Position numbers and translations under genes: made by a program
Shown here: piece by piece, positions 34,249 through 45,500 of the stretch
Position numbering within the stretch: position 1 is the first letter of the stretch
Layout of the letters: every line of letters starts with the position of its first letter
Notes under the pieces: model-generated
What the model was told of the DNA's origin: nothing
The model's database searches: none
The model's input: the letters and a program-made list of their open reading frames with translations, nothing else
Assembly: GCA_022559985.1 (NCBI GenBank)
Contig: JAFJTR010000039.1
Span: 186,001-250,000 of the forward strand
Direction of reading: 5' to 3'
Origin: Parastagonospora avenae f. sp. tritici 18332-5
Lineage: Eukaryota; Ascomycota; Dothideomycetes; Pleosporales; Phaeosphaeriaceae
Length of the DNA stretch: 64,000 bases

Positions 34249-35538
34249 ATGTCCTCGATGGCACACTCCACAAAGCCGCTGGAGCCTGGCTCTAGTTCTG
34301 TCGCATCGGCTGCGACCGCACTCTACGACCTCGTGTGCGTTGGATTTGGCCCAGCTCAGCTGGCCACTGCCATCGCCAATCGTGAAACAAAACCTCCTTC
34401 TAGTGTGCTATTCCTCGAGCGGAAACCCTTATTCTCGTGGCACTCTGGAACGCACGGCGCAAGAACACGACTGGAGGGCCCATTCATATACGACCTCGCG
34501 ACTCTCCGAAATCCTAGGTCAGCTTTCAGCTATGCAAACTACCTCCTTGCCCGAAATCGACTTATTGAGTTCGCCAATTCAGACCGGCTGAACCCATTGC
34601 GAATTGAATTCGAGGATTATCTGAAATGGTGCGCTGGGCATTTCAAGGATCAAGTCAGGTACAGCAGCGAAGTCGTCAAGGTAGTTCCAATCTTGAGTGG
34701 CGACGTTGTGAGCGCATGGCAGGTTGCTGTTCGGGACGAGAAGGGTGCCGTGTCCTTCTTCAGAGCAAAAAGCATTCTCACACCATCCCCAGCAAGCAAC
34801 GACAGATCTAAAGTGCCACCGCTGGTATCCGTCGACTTCCTGGCAGGAGAGCGGATCATTTCCATGGATAATTACCAGTCCAGACGAAACGAACTGCGAG
34901 GGACCGCTGAGCCACGACTCAATATTGCCGTTTTCGGCGCTGGACAACGAACCGCTGAGATCGTGGACGATTTGTTGTCCTGCCCTCGATTAGGCAATAT
35001 CACAGTAGTGACTGAGGACGAGTCGCTTACACCACTTCAGGCACTTGCCGAGCAGGAGCCGCCTCGACCACAACTCTGCTCAATCTGGGCAAAGCCTTCC
35101 GGCAACCAGAAGGCATCCATCCCTGAGGCGTCTGAACTCGTTCAGACGATCTACATGCGCGCGTACGAGAAGCAGGTCGCCAGTCGAGGTCAATACACCC
35201 TGCGTGTGGTCATCGGCAAGGAGGCTGCTGAACCTTGTTCATCCGCAAATTTCATCATCCGGGATACTAGAGATGATGCATCTCTTAGCACAGGTCTGCT
35301 CCAGAACCTCGATAAGCTTGTGCTAGGCTGCCGGCCGAAGGGCGACAGCTTGGAAGAGGTGCAATTCAAGCGCGGTGCTGTGGACGCAGGCTGCCGTGTC
35401 TTTTTGATGTCGGCAAATACAGAAGGCGGCCGCTCTTTGGCTAAGGACGTCGCCGTGATGGCGGGCCATGTTGTGAAGTTGGTGTCGCAGAAGGTTGAGA
35501 CGAGACGAAATGATGTCATAGCCCAAGCGCGGATGTAG
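34249..35538 (+). CDS. divergent SidA-like L-ornithine N5-monooxygenase homologue
   Basis: Intron-less, 429 residues; SidA proteins are usually near 500. It belongs to the flavin N-hydroxylating monooxygenases. The FAD motif is GFGPAQLA (32-39), the family block DLATLRNPRS is at 82-91, the EFEDYLKW block follows, and the NADPH motif is GAGQRTAE (230-237) instead of GxGQSAAE. In A. fumigatus SidA the residue before DLATLRNP is Lys107, which contacts ornithine. Here it is Tyr81 (FIYDLATLR). The conserved NE-F segment of the ornithine pocket, the ATGY motif and the C-terminal HGL.DTLLS block are not recognisable. It may act on another amine, be impaired, or have a regulatory role. Location within the cluster argues for a siderophore link. 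It diverges from the SidF-like gene. Confidence 0.75.
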   Translation: MSSMAHSTKPLEPGSSSVASAATALYDLVCVGFGPAQLATAIANRETKPPSSVLFLERKPLFSWHSGTHGARTRLEGPFIYDLATLRNPRSAFSYANYLLARNRLIEFANSDRLNPLRIEFEDYLKWCAGHFKDQVRYSSEVVKVVPILSGDVVSAWQVAVRDEKGAVSFFRAKSILTPSPASNDRSKVPPLVSVDFLAGERIISMDNYQSRRNELRGTAEPRLNIAVFGAGQRTAEIVDDLLSCPRLGNITVVTEDESLTPLQALAEQEPPRPQLCSIWAKPSGNQKASIPEASELVQTIYMRAYEKQVASRGQYTLRVVIGKEAAEPCSSANFIIRDTRDDASLSTGLLQNLDKLVLGCRPKGDSLEEVQFKRGAVDAGCRVFLMSANTEGGRSLAKDVAVMAGHVVKLVSQKVETRRNDVIAQARM

Positions 35539-35733
35539 TTGAGCATTCTCAAACCCAGAGCACACTTCAGAAGCAACAGTCTAGATAATCCTCAATAATT
35601 CCATGTCATATTTCCTCCCATCTTTTGACCCATCGATAACTTCCAGATTTTTGATCCGTGGTTTGGTTTATGCAAGTCACAACTAATTTTGGTGCACTAG
35701 GCAATATACCGTTCGGTGCTAGCGTACTGAAAA

Positions 35734-35742
35734 ATCTGATAA
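35734..35742 (+). promoter_or_regulatory. SreA-type GATA site ATCTGATAA
   Basis: Exact motif 372 bp upstream of the ABC transporter start and 3' of the monooxygenase. It is the only one in this 575-bp gap. Confidence 0.55.
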
Positions 35743-36113
35743 GATGAGGCGTCCGTGCATCGTCAAGCCATCGCACCACCAAGCATCCACTTCGGCAGAC
35801 ACTATACCCTTTGCCGCATCATGCCAGCAACTTGCATGCATCTACTATGTCGATCCTGGCCTCGCGGCTTGGTAGCTTTGCTCCCTGTCCAGAAATCGGC
35901 CTCCACGTCGGTGTCGCCCAAGTGCGTCCTCAACTTCGTACCTCCAGCCTGTTGTGCATCTGCTTTTCTAAGCTCCCTGAGGCTATTCATCCGTTCTATA
36001 TCCAACACTATACGATCAGTGCATTGTGAACTCATTCGACACTACTTGTCTATTGGACCTTTGACTTCAAGCAAGCCCTCCGTTTCCCGTTTACCTTCGC
36101 TCTTGTATGCTCA

Positions 36114-39100
36114 ATGCCCATTAAGTGGCCGTCCAAGGCCTCGATCAAGCCATTCTTTGGCTTTCTACACCTCCTTTTCTACGCAGATCCGACATGGCTT
36201 GACAAGCTGCTCATTGGTGTGGGCGCCATAGCAGCTATTGCAGCTGGTGTACCATTCCCGCTCATCGGTATCATATTCGGCCAGTTGGTCGATGATATTA
36301 ATACTGCGACATGCAACAACCGATCTGGTGGTTCTAACACTGGGGAAGAAGCTTCCATCACTCCTAAGCTACTCCTACTTGTATACATCGCCACTGCTAC
36401 CTTCTTTTGCATATACATCCACTTGGTCTGCTGGAGCTTGTCTTCACAGAGGCTGGCCCAGCGAGTTCGGGACCGGTACCTGAAGAATTTACTCCGTCAA
36501 GACGTAGCTTTCTTTGACAGGCTCCAGGCTGGCGAGGTATCATCGCGACTCAACGGCGATATTCAAGCGATAGAGAGCGGCACGAATGAGAAAGTTGGCG
36601 TCACACTGACTTGTATCTCATTCTGCGTCACAGCCTACATCGTTGGATTTATCAAAGATGCTGAACTTGCTGGTATGCTGGTCTGCCTCATCCCCGCATT
36701 CCTCCTCATGGCAACAGTCGGAGGCCACTTCGTTTCCAAACACACCTCGAAGCTATCAACCTACTTCGGATCGGCTAGCGCCATTGCTTCCGAAGCGCTC
36801 TCCCATGTCGGTCTGGTGCATGCTTTGGGAGCTAACGCACGCCTAGAAGAGCAGTATAGGGGCCATTTGGAGGGAGCTCGAACTCAGGGTATCAAGAAAG
36901 CCATAGCCGCAGCTATACAGGCTGGATTGCTCATCTTCATCGCTTTTTCGGCAAGCGCCTTGGGTTACTGGCAAGGCAGTCGCAAAGTCGCCGATGCCGT
37001 CGAGGGAAAAGGCAATGCGACAATCGGCCAGATCTACACAGTCACGTTCATCTTGTTAGACGGTAAGTTGAACACTAGTTTGCCGGAGTCTGATATCCCT
37101 CAAAATCTCATACATGATTCATTTGTGGTCACAAAACTGCGAACCGTCACACTGACATCGAATAGGTGCTGTCGTATTGAGTCAAGTCGCGCCCATGCTG
37201 CCGTTATTCGGTGGTGCGTTGGCTGCTTTTGAGCGGCTACGTAAAGACATCGAAACACAGCCAACTATCGACAGCAGCTCTGCGACTCAGCAGCAATTGC
37301 TAGAAGTGGAAGGCAGTGTTGAGCTCCGCGATGTCGCCTTCACATATCCGTCAAGGCCTGACCATCCTGTACTAAATAATGTATCGCTAACCTGCGAGGC
37401 TGGACGTCTAACTGCAATCGTTGGCTTGTCTGGAAGTGGCAAATCTACTATCGCTAGTTTGATCACCCGGTTGTATGATCCAACAAAAGGCGAGATCCTG
37501 CTCGATGGCAAGAATGTCAAGGATGTGAACGTCACCTCTCTACGACGTCATATCAGCCTCGTTCAGCAGGAACCCTCACTCCTGGACCGTTCAATTCTCG
37601 AGAACATCGCCCTTGGTCTTGTTAATTCGCCAGCTCACGCACATCTAGGCAGTGTGATGCTAAGTAACACTTTGGCGGACCTTACCTCAGCGATCAGAGG
37701 CGGCAAGACATTCGGGTAAGTACTTTTCTATTGGGCGACCTTAGACTAACATACGTTCAGTAAGTCAACGCTCTTCGCGATCAATGACACCGACCTACAC
37801 TTCATCAATAATTGCATTTTGATTCGTTAAAGATATGCATCTCCCGCTAACTTGTATCCAGCCGAGACTTTAGAGACAGCGACTCCTGAAACGGCAGAGA
37901 TCTTGCGCTTAGTGCAGGATGCGGCCGAGCTGGCTGATGTTGCATCTTTCATTGATCGACTGGAGTACGGATATGCGACTTTAGTAGGGTCAAGTGGGGG
38001 CTTGGTCAGTGGCGGTCAGAAACAACGTATCGCGCTCGCACGGGCACTTGTCCGAGACCCCAGTATCCTAATATTGGATGAGGCCACTGCAGCCCTGGAT
38101 TCAGCTAGTGAACAGCGCATCCAAGCTGCGATAGATCGAGCGTCAGAAGGCCGAACAGTGATATCAATTGCACACCGTTTGTCGACTATCCGGAACGCTT
38201 CCAAGATAGTGGTCATGAGGAAGGGCGACATCATCGAGCAAGGTACACACGACGAGCTCATCGCCCTAGACGGATCCTATGCAGATATGATAAAGCTCCA
38301 AACTGTCAAAGCAACAGACGATGCAGTGTCGAATACATCCAGGATGAGTGTCGACACGAACAGTATCAGCGACGAGAAGCACCAAATGGCTTCAGATGAG
38401 GCGGATGCTACCACAACCAAGGCCATCGAACCATCTGCTTCACATTCAGGGGGCGCCATTGTGTCCGGGTCAGTGTTCAAGACCATGGCTCCATTGGTCC
38501 GACCCTACGCATTGCTCCTCGCTATAGCCTTCTTTGCTGCTCTAGTCGTTGGTGGACAGTACTCTGCGTCCGGTACTCTCTTTGGAAATATCATGGGCAC
38601 GATGTCTCCCTGCAATTCGCCTGAGTATATTCGGTCGCGAGGAGAATTACTCGCAGGTCTGTTTTTCATGCTTGCATGTATCGAGTTCTTTGGCAATTTT
38701 GGGAGCTGGGCCTTCTTCGGACTGATCTCGGAGCGTCTTATCTACAAAGTTCGAAATATCTCGCTGCACGCGCTGTTGCAGCAGCCATTGCAATGGCACG
38801 AGTCCGACGGGAGGAGCCCCTCTATGCTACTGGAGTACATTACAAAAGACGGAAATTCACTGGCAGGGTTCAGTGGTTCCATCATAGGTATGCACCTCCA
38901 TTCTTCCCCGTGTTATTGTGTTTTCACGATATGCATGCCTCGATATTGGAGAAGAGGCTGACGGAAGTTCTTGCAGGCACACTCTTCTCGGTTATCGTCA
39001 ACTTGGTGGCCGCCATTGTGCTATCACACATTGTTGCATGGAGGATAGCAGTTGTGTGCCTCGTGATCGTACCGTTCCTACTAGGAGCCGGGTACATGCA

Positions 39101-40382
39101 GCTGCGAGCCATAGGACAATTTGCGGTCAAGCACGCCGGTGCCTTCTCGTCTTCAATTGGGGTCACGATAGAGGCAGTAAACAATATCCGGACCGTCCAT
39201 GCCTTATCCATCGAAGACGAGATCCTCCAAACTTACCGTCGGTCGCTCGCAGCTCCTCACAAGGAGATGGTCAAGCAAAGCTTCAAGACGAACGTTTGGC
39301 TAGCAATTGCCAACTCGTGCGGTACCTTCTTCTACGCTTTCGCTTACTGGTGGGGCTCAAAGAATATCATTGAGGGAAGGTTTAGCCAAACGTCCTTCTT
39401 TATCATCCTGATAGCGCTTTTGGTCTCAGCACAGCTATGGGGCCAGTTCTTCACTCTAGCACCGGAAATTTCAAAGGCTAAGGGTGCCATATCACGTATC
39501 TGCGGCCTAGTCGAACTAGGAAGACGATCCGATAAAGCATCAGGGGTAGCTTCGCCGCGCTACGAAGATGGCGAAAAGCAAGTCGACCTTGAAGCCTCTG
39601 CCAACACAACCCTGTATCAACCTGCACAAGGTGGAGCCAGAGTCGTGTTTCGAGACGTCGAATTTTCTTATCCAGCGCGGCCTGGAATCCCCGTACTTTC
39701 GTCACTGTCGCTCTCAATGCAACCGGGCCAGTTCTGCGCGTTGGTTGGCCCGTCTGGTGCAGGGAAAAGTACAGTGCTGGCCTTGCTAGAGAGGTTCTAT
39801 ACGCCAACTTCTGGCAGCGTTTCAATCAATGGCTTTGACATTGGACGCCATACAGACGTCTCTTTCAGGGACGACATTGCGTATGTACCACAGGACAACG
39901 TGTTGTTTCAAGGTACAATCAAGTTCAACCTCTCGCTCGGCGCTCGGCCAGGCCATATCCCTTCAGACGAAGAGATCCACGAAGCCTGCAAGTTGGCAAA
40001 CATACACGAAGCTATCATGGACTTGCCGGATGGATATGACACACAATGCGGTGCCAATGGCTCTCAACTATCTGGCGGACAAAGACAACGCTTGTCTATT
40101 GCTCGAGCACTTGTACGCAAGCCGAAATTACTGCTGCTAGATGAAAGCACTAGTGCTTTGGACGCCGAGAGTGAGAAGGCCCTAGAACTAGGCTTGGAGC
40201 GGGCAGTGAAAGAACAAGGTGTCACCGTAATCGCTATTGCCCATCGCCTCAGGACGATTGCGCGTGCTGACATGATCTTCCTGGTCGAGGGAGGCCGAGT
40301 GGTTGACCAAGGAAGACATGAGGAGCTTGTTCAGCGCAGCGAAAGCTACCGTGTTAACGCCTTGCACCAGATGCTAGGATAA
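36114..40382 (+). CDS. full ABC transporter (TMD-NBD)2, siderophore-cluster type
   Basis: Exons 36114-37062, 37166-37714, 37862-38887 and 38977-40382 give 1309 residues. Two membrane domains alternate with two nucleotide-binding domains. NBD1 has Walker A GLSGSGKST, signature VSGGQKQR and Walker B ILILDEATAALD. NBD2 has GPSGAGKST, LSGGQRQR and LLLLDESTSALD. Both sets look competent. It is an ABCB-type (multidrug/a-factor-like) exporter at plasma or internal membranes. Related ABC genes (such as sitT of A. fumigatus) sit beside sidD and sidF, so siderophore or breakdown-product transport is likely. The second intron (37715-37861) reads as a stwintron; only stepwise removal restores the frame at TTC-GCC-GAG. 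The gene converges on the GNAT gene, with 36 bp between stops. Confidence 0.88.
37715..37861 (+). other. probable [D1,2] stwintron (nested spliceosomal introns)
   Basis: An internal 45-bp intron, 37716-37760, has a perfect donor GTAAGT, branch ACTAAC and acceptor TTCAG. Its removal joins G37715 to TAAGTC at 37761, creating a new donor GTAAGTC. The external intron then ends after GCTAAC...TATCCAG at 37861. The final junction TTC-G|CC-GAG restores the transporter frame (KTFAETLE). A single intron from 37716 to 37861 would be out of frame, and the frame between contains stops. Confidence 0.7.
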
Positions 40383-40418
40383 GATTGAGCGAAGGGGTTA
40401 ATCTCAAAATGATAGCCA

Positions 40419-41164
40419 CTAAACTAATTCTACGGCTTTCGGCAATCTCTTCTCGCTTTCCTTCGGCAGCCATACAAAAAGTGACAGCCCATCCTGGCCA
40501 CCATTTACGCTCTTCTCTCTGTTCAGCGCTTCTCCTGATTTCGGCTGTTTCACGCGCTGGCAACCCAATTTCTCGTACAACCTAATCCCTTCTTCAGAGC
40601 TCTCGATGTAGATTGGAAGCTCCACCTGCTGTGCAACGCCGATGCCGAACTCCATCAGCAGTTTGCCGATGCCTTTACGCTGGTGATTGGGGTGGACAGC
40701 CATAACATGACAGTAGATGTACTTTTGATCAAGCCATAACTTTTCCCTTCTGTCCCAGAGCGGAGAAATAAGTGCCTCGGCGCGCTCGCGCTCTTCACCG
40801 CTCAGCCATGAAATTTCTCCTCTCCTCCACTTACTCGTTGTGAGGTAAATATCCCACAAAGCCATACCAACAATTTCTCCGGTCTCGCTGTCGACGCATT
40901 TCAGCGTGTACTGTGTGGAGTCTGTCGGCCAGTACTGCGTCGTGTGACCAGTGTGCGCTTTTCTTCAATTCTATCAGCTTGATATTGCAATCAAACAAGT
41001 TTTCCGTGAGACTACCTGAATTCGGACTCCGGATTCGTCATATCAGACGCTGTAGCCGATGGGAACAATGCTTTTGTGACTGCATTGTCCTTGAAAGCTG
41101 CGAAATACACATCGTACACAGCACTGATGTCCGGTACCAGGGCCGGAAGCACTACGAAGCCCAT
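40419..41164 (-). CDS. GNAT-family N-acetyltransferase
   Basis: Exons 41164-41016 and 40962-40419 with a 53-bp intron, 230 residues. The start is the ATG at 41164 (MGFVVLPALVPDISAVYDVY), typical of fungal GNAT proteins. The acetyl-CoA-binding motif A is HVMAVHPNHQRKGIGKLLM, with the expected Q/RxxGxG/A pattern, and a beta-bulge segment LPIYIESSEEGIRLYEKLG follows. It sits between the ABC transporter and the NRPS and may share regulation with the NRPS through the GATA sites at 41.6-42.1 kb. In fusarinine systems SidG, also a GNAT, N2-acetylates fusarinine C to TAFC. That makes SidG an attractive guess, but the sequence alone only supports a generic GNAT. Confidence 0.75.
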
Positions 41165-41595
41165 GTTGGTCGGAGTTTGGATTTTACCGAAGCAATGGAG
41201 GAGCTGCTGGCGTGACAGGTCGAGTATGATGTTGGGTGCACAGGTATCTTCGAGCTCTACGTGGCTTTGCACATGAAGATTCTAACTTGTCATGTTACAC
41301 TGCAGAGATGTCGCAGTGGGTCGACAACGAACCGCAATGGAGCCCGAGTTCAGCCGCGTCAGTCACCATTTCAGAGAGTGCGCAGTAAAATGGCGCACTA
41401 AGTCTGCACGAAACTTGGTATTCCTCTGCCGTCCGACAATCCTTCACACCCCACACACGGCCATGTCGGGGTTTCAACGAAAGCCTCGGCGGCATGTTGC
41501 GCCACGGACATCACCAAAGGTGCCGTCTAATGCCGGCCGACGCCTCAGCCGTGGGACTGTGCTGGGCCTCCTGCTCGCATGGGAGAAGAATTGAG

Positions 41596-41604
41596 TTATC
41601 AGAT
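41596..41604 (-). promoter_or_regulatory. SreA-type GATA site (minus strand)
   Basis: TTATCAGAT on the plus strand, ATCTGATAA on the minus strand. It lies 432 bp upstream of the GNAT start and 0.9 kb upstream of the NRPS. Confidence 0.5.
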
Positions 41605-41949
41605 CCGCTCTAAGCGAGCATTCCCGCTGGACCTTGGAAGTGTCCGACGCTTGTTCTTTCTTTTGGGAGACAGCCCACACCCTGTCCATGCCTCATTTTC
41701 TGTTGACTATGGGCCACGATCGACGTAGAACCCTCGATTTAGCGGCAATGTCAGAGTATTCTACCACATGCCCGGCAGATGACTTGCGTGCGGTCGACGT
41801 TAATACCATTGCATCGGGCCTTTCAACAGTTAAGGCAACTCGTTGTCTTTCGATGCAGCGTGCAAGGGTAACGCGCATTACGTACCGGTGGGTAGAGTCA
41901 TCCAGGGTTTGCGCACGTGTCCGGCTCTCCGAGAATCGGCCGTGGCTTG

Positions 41950-41958
41950 ATCAGATAA
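41950..41958 (+). promoter_or_regulatory. SreA-type GATA site ATCAGATAA
   Basis: Exact motif 544 bp upstream of the chosen NRPS start, in the divergent GNAT/NRPS gap. Confidence 0.55.
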
Positions 41959-42073
41959 AATTCGAACAAGCGATCTGCAGCCCACCGATGTCACACTGCA
42001 TCCGCCTTACCATGATGAGGAAGCTGCTCCGCCCACCGACCACGCGCTTCTTTAGCAGATCATCCTTCCCTTT

Positions 42074-42082
42074 TATCAGATG
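42074..42082 (-). promoter_or_regulatory. SreA-type GATA site (minus strand)
   Basis: TTATCAGAT on the plus strand, 420 bp upstream of the NRPS start. It is the third exact site in the 1.3-kb GNAT/NRPS gap. Confidence 0.55.
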
Positions 42083-42501
42083 GATCCACGCTTTTGAATA
42101 CAGCTAAACCTATCTAATGCGTTACACTACTCGGTCACTCAACCCTTTACGTGAGGCGATGAACAATAAATGAACAGACATGTCACTCGAACCCTGCATT
42201 CAAGGCGTTGGCGCAATGAAGTGGGCGACTAGCATCAGTATCGAAGGGCTTTGCTGAAATGTATTGGTGGGAGAGTTGTCGGAACCAAATCCTGGCTCGA
42301 TGTGTGGAAAGAAACGGCTTCCATGCTGGAAGGATGCCTTGTGGAGACCATGAAGAACAAGCGCACTCGTGATGCTTGGCTCATACTATGAGAAGGCCAC
42401 AGAGGAAGACTGGTCTAAACAAGACAATTCTCCCACACCTCTACACTCTTCCTTCTCTCCCTGGGTTTGGCGTAAACACATTGCCTAGTACATGTGACAA
42501 C

Positions 42502-45500
42502 ATGCATCTTCCGAGTGGCGATAAGACCCTACACCTTGGTGGCGTTTCTGGTATGTCCGATATGGGCATACACAGCAACGGTATACCCAAGCCGCAGCAA
42601 AACGGCTCACATACCAATGACTCCAACGGCACGAACGGTCACAGCTCACACGTTAATGAACTGCAAATACCGCGTCCTAGAGGAGAGGGGCTGTCCGAGA
42701 CACTGGACTCTATTCTCACGGCTTGGACTATTTTGATCCATCGTTACCAGCATGATGCATTCCAACAATTCACGTGGGGCATCAAAGCTGGTGAGAAGGA
42801 CGAACAAACCCAATGCATACAAACAGCAGACTTCGACCTGCCAAACCAAAAGGCAGCAGACAGCTTAAAAGCAAGACTGAGTACTACACGAACAGCTGAT
42901 CTTGCGCTTGCTCAAGCTTCAACATTCTTTTTGAACGATGGCACCAGCGCCGAAGTACGTATACATAGGATGTCCAAATCAGAATGTGACTAATGCCCAG
43001 CAGTGGACTTTCGAAGTATCGCTCGATATCTCCGAGGGTTCGATACACGCAGCCGCCAAATGGCTACCACCAACCATGTCACAGTACCAAGCTGTGTCTC
43101 AGCTCCAATCTTTTGGCCATATCCTTGAGACGCTTCTCAATGAGCCAAATCACGACATTTCGGATCTGGTTTCCGTCTCTCAAAGGGAGCTCGAAGAGAT
43201 ATGGAAGTGGAACTATCCCGAACCCGAGGAGCGGCGGGTATGCCATCATGACATGATCTCCGAGAAAGCTGCACAGTTCCCGGAAAAAATCGCGATTGAT
43301 GCCTGGGATGGCGCCTTGACCTACAAACAGCTCGAGGACTATTCAACAAGCTTGGCGCAGAATCTTCGACTAATAAACGACTCTGCGAACCAGGTCATCC
43401 CAGTGCTCTTCGAAAAGTCGCGATGGACGGCAGTAGCTGTGCTTGCAGCCTTGAAAGCAGGTGCATGCTTTGCTCTGCTCGATCCTGCGCAGCCAGAGGG
43501 TCGCTTAGGCTCGATCACTCAGCAGCTCAACCCATCGCTACTCATCTGCGCGAAGTCGCAAGCCTCACTCGCTGCACGAATTTCTCCCTCTTCTACCATC
43601 ATACCGATCTCCGAATCCAAATTCGACAATTTGTATTCTCCCACTGCAGAGCAACAGCCAAAGACTAGTCTACCAAAAGTGTCTCCCTCTGCAAACATGT
43701 ACATTCAGTTTACAAGCGGCAGCACTGGGTTGCCAAAGGGTTGCCTCATTTCTCACAGTCAGTACACCACCGGTGCCATACCTCGAGGATGGCACGTCGG
43801 CTACCGAGAGCACTCCCGCGTCTTGGACTTTGCTAGCTACGCTTTCGACGTAAGCATTGACACCATGTTTTGCACGTTAGCGATCGGCGCCACACTATGC
43901 ACGCCCTCTGAGGAGCGTCGTATGAACGATCTCAGCGGCGTGATGCGTGATCTACGAGTTACACTCGCTGGTATGACCCCATCCGTGGCCCGAACACTAG
44001 AGGTAGACGTCTTGGACAACCTCGAGTCTATTGGATTGGGTGGTGAAGGTCTCACCCTTAACGATGCAATTTCCTTTGGTCGCCGGACACGTGTCGTGAA
44101 TGCCTACGGGCCCTCAGAATGTACAGTCGGGGCCACTGTAAATCCCGATGTCAACACCAAACCTTATATCACCATGGGAAGAGGCGCAGGATGTGCATTG
44201 TGGCTGACCGAGCCGAACAACCACAACAAGCTTGTACCCATTGGTGCAGTCGGTGAACTACTCATCGAAGGGCCGATCGTCGGCAATGGATACTTGAGCA
44301 ACCCAGAAAAGACAAAGGAGGTCTTCATTGAAGATCCAGACTTCCTCATTCAGGGCAGCAGAAGCTTTCCAGGCCGACACGGACGCATTTACAGAACTGG
44401 CGATCTTTGTCGTTTTGATCCTGACGGCGATGGCGAAGTCATGTTCGTTGGTCGAGGTGATCAGCAGGTCAAGCTTCGCGGCCAACGCATAGAACTGGCA
44501 GAGATTGAGCACAACATGCAAAAGCACCTTTCATCCGAGAGTCAGCTTGCAGTAGAGGTGATTAAGCCAGGTGGTACCAGTGAAGCAACTCTCGTCGCTT
44601 TCCTGGTCGAGGATAGGAAGAATGACATGCGACATCTGGAAGGCACTGTCTTTGGCAACTTTTCAGACAAGTTCCACACTACGCTGCAGATGATGACACG
44701 GCAACTCTTCAAGGACTTGCCTGGATACATGGTGCCAATCGCCTACATTCCACTCTGGAAAATGCCACTTCTCATATCATACAAGACAGACAGAAAGCGA
44801 CTTCGAGAGATCGGTACCTCAATCACGCGCCAAGATCTCAGGCGATTCAATTCCGCGGTGGTGGAGAAGAAGGAGCCCGCCACTGAAACAGAAATCAAGC
44901 TCGCAGCAGTGTGGGCAAAGCTTCTTGGAGGAGATACCGACTTTAGCGCGAACGACAACTTCTTTAGTATGGGCGGTGATTCTTTGCGCGCTATGCGTCT
45001 TGTCGCCAGTGCCCGGAAAGAGGGCATGGTGCTGTCTGTGCCGGACGTTCTACTCAACCCAACACTGTCGGCCATGGCAGCCAAGACGACACTACTATCA
45101 GAGGAAGAGGCAAATGAAGTACCGCCCTTTTCCCTCATTGGGGAAGATTGGGACGCTGAGCAGGCCCGAGCAGAGAGCGCACGTCTTTGTAACGTGGATG
45201 TCTCAGTGGTTGAAGACGTGTACCCTTGCACACCACTTCAAGAAGGTCTCATGGCGCTTTCATTCAAGTTCGCTGATGCCTACATCGCTCAGCGTGTTGC
45301 AACACTTCCTGTTGAAGAAGCACGACAGCTAAAGAAGGCTTTCGAGACATCTGTCAAGGCTTCGCCGATTTTGCGAACGCGTATCATCAATGTCCCTGGT
45401 CGTGGTCTCTTCCAAGTTGTGCTCAAAGACTGGAACGCGTTCCGCGACCACGGCTCAGACCTGGCTACATATCTCAAGAATGAGCGACTAGAGGCTATGG

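Noticed and set aside
37716..37833. Ordinary single intron in the ABC gene ending at TTAAAG
   Set aside because: It keeps the frame but needs a poor acceptor without a pyrimidine tract. It would also add a stretch (YASPANLYP) that does not fit the transporter, whereas nested introns with strong consensus give a clean join. Kept as the fallback model.
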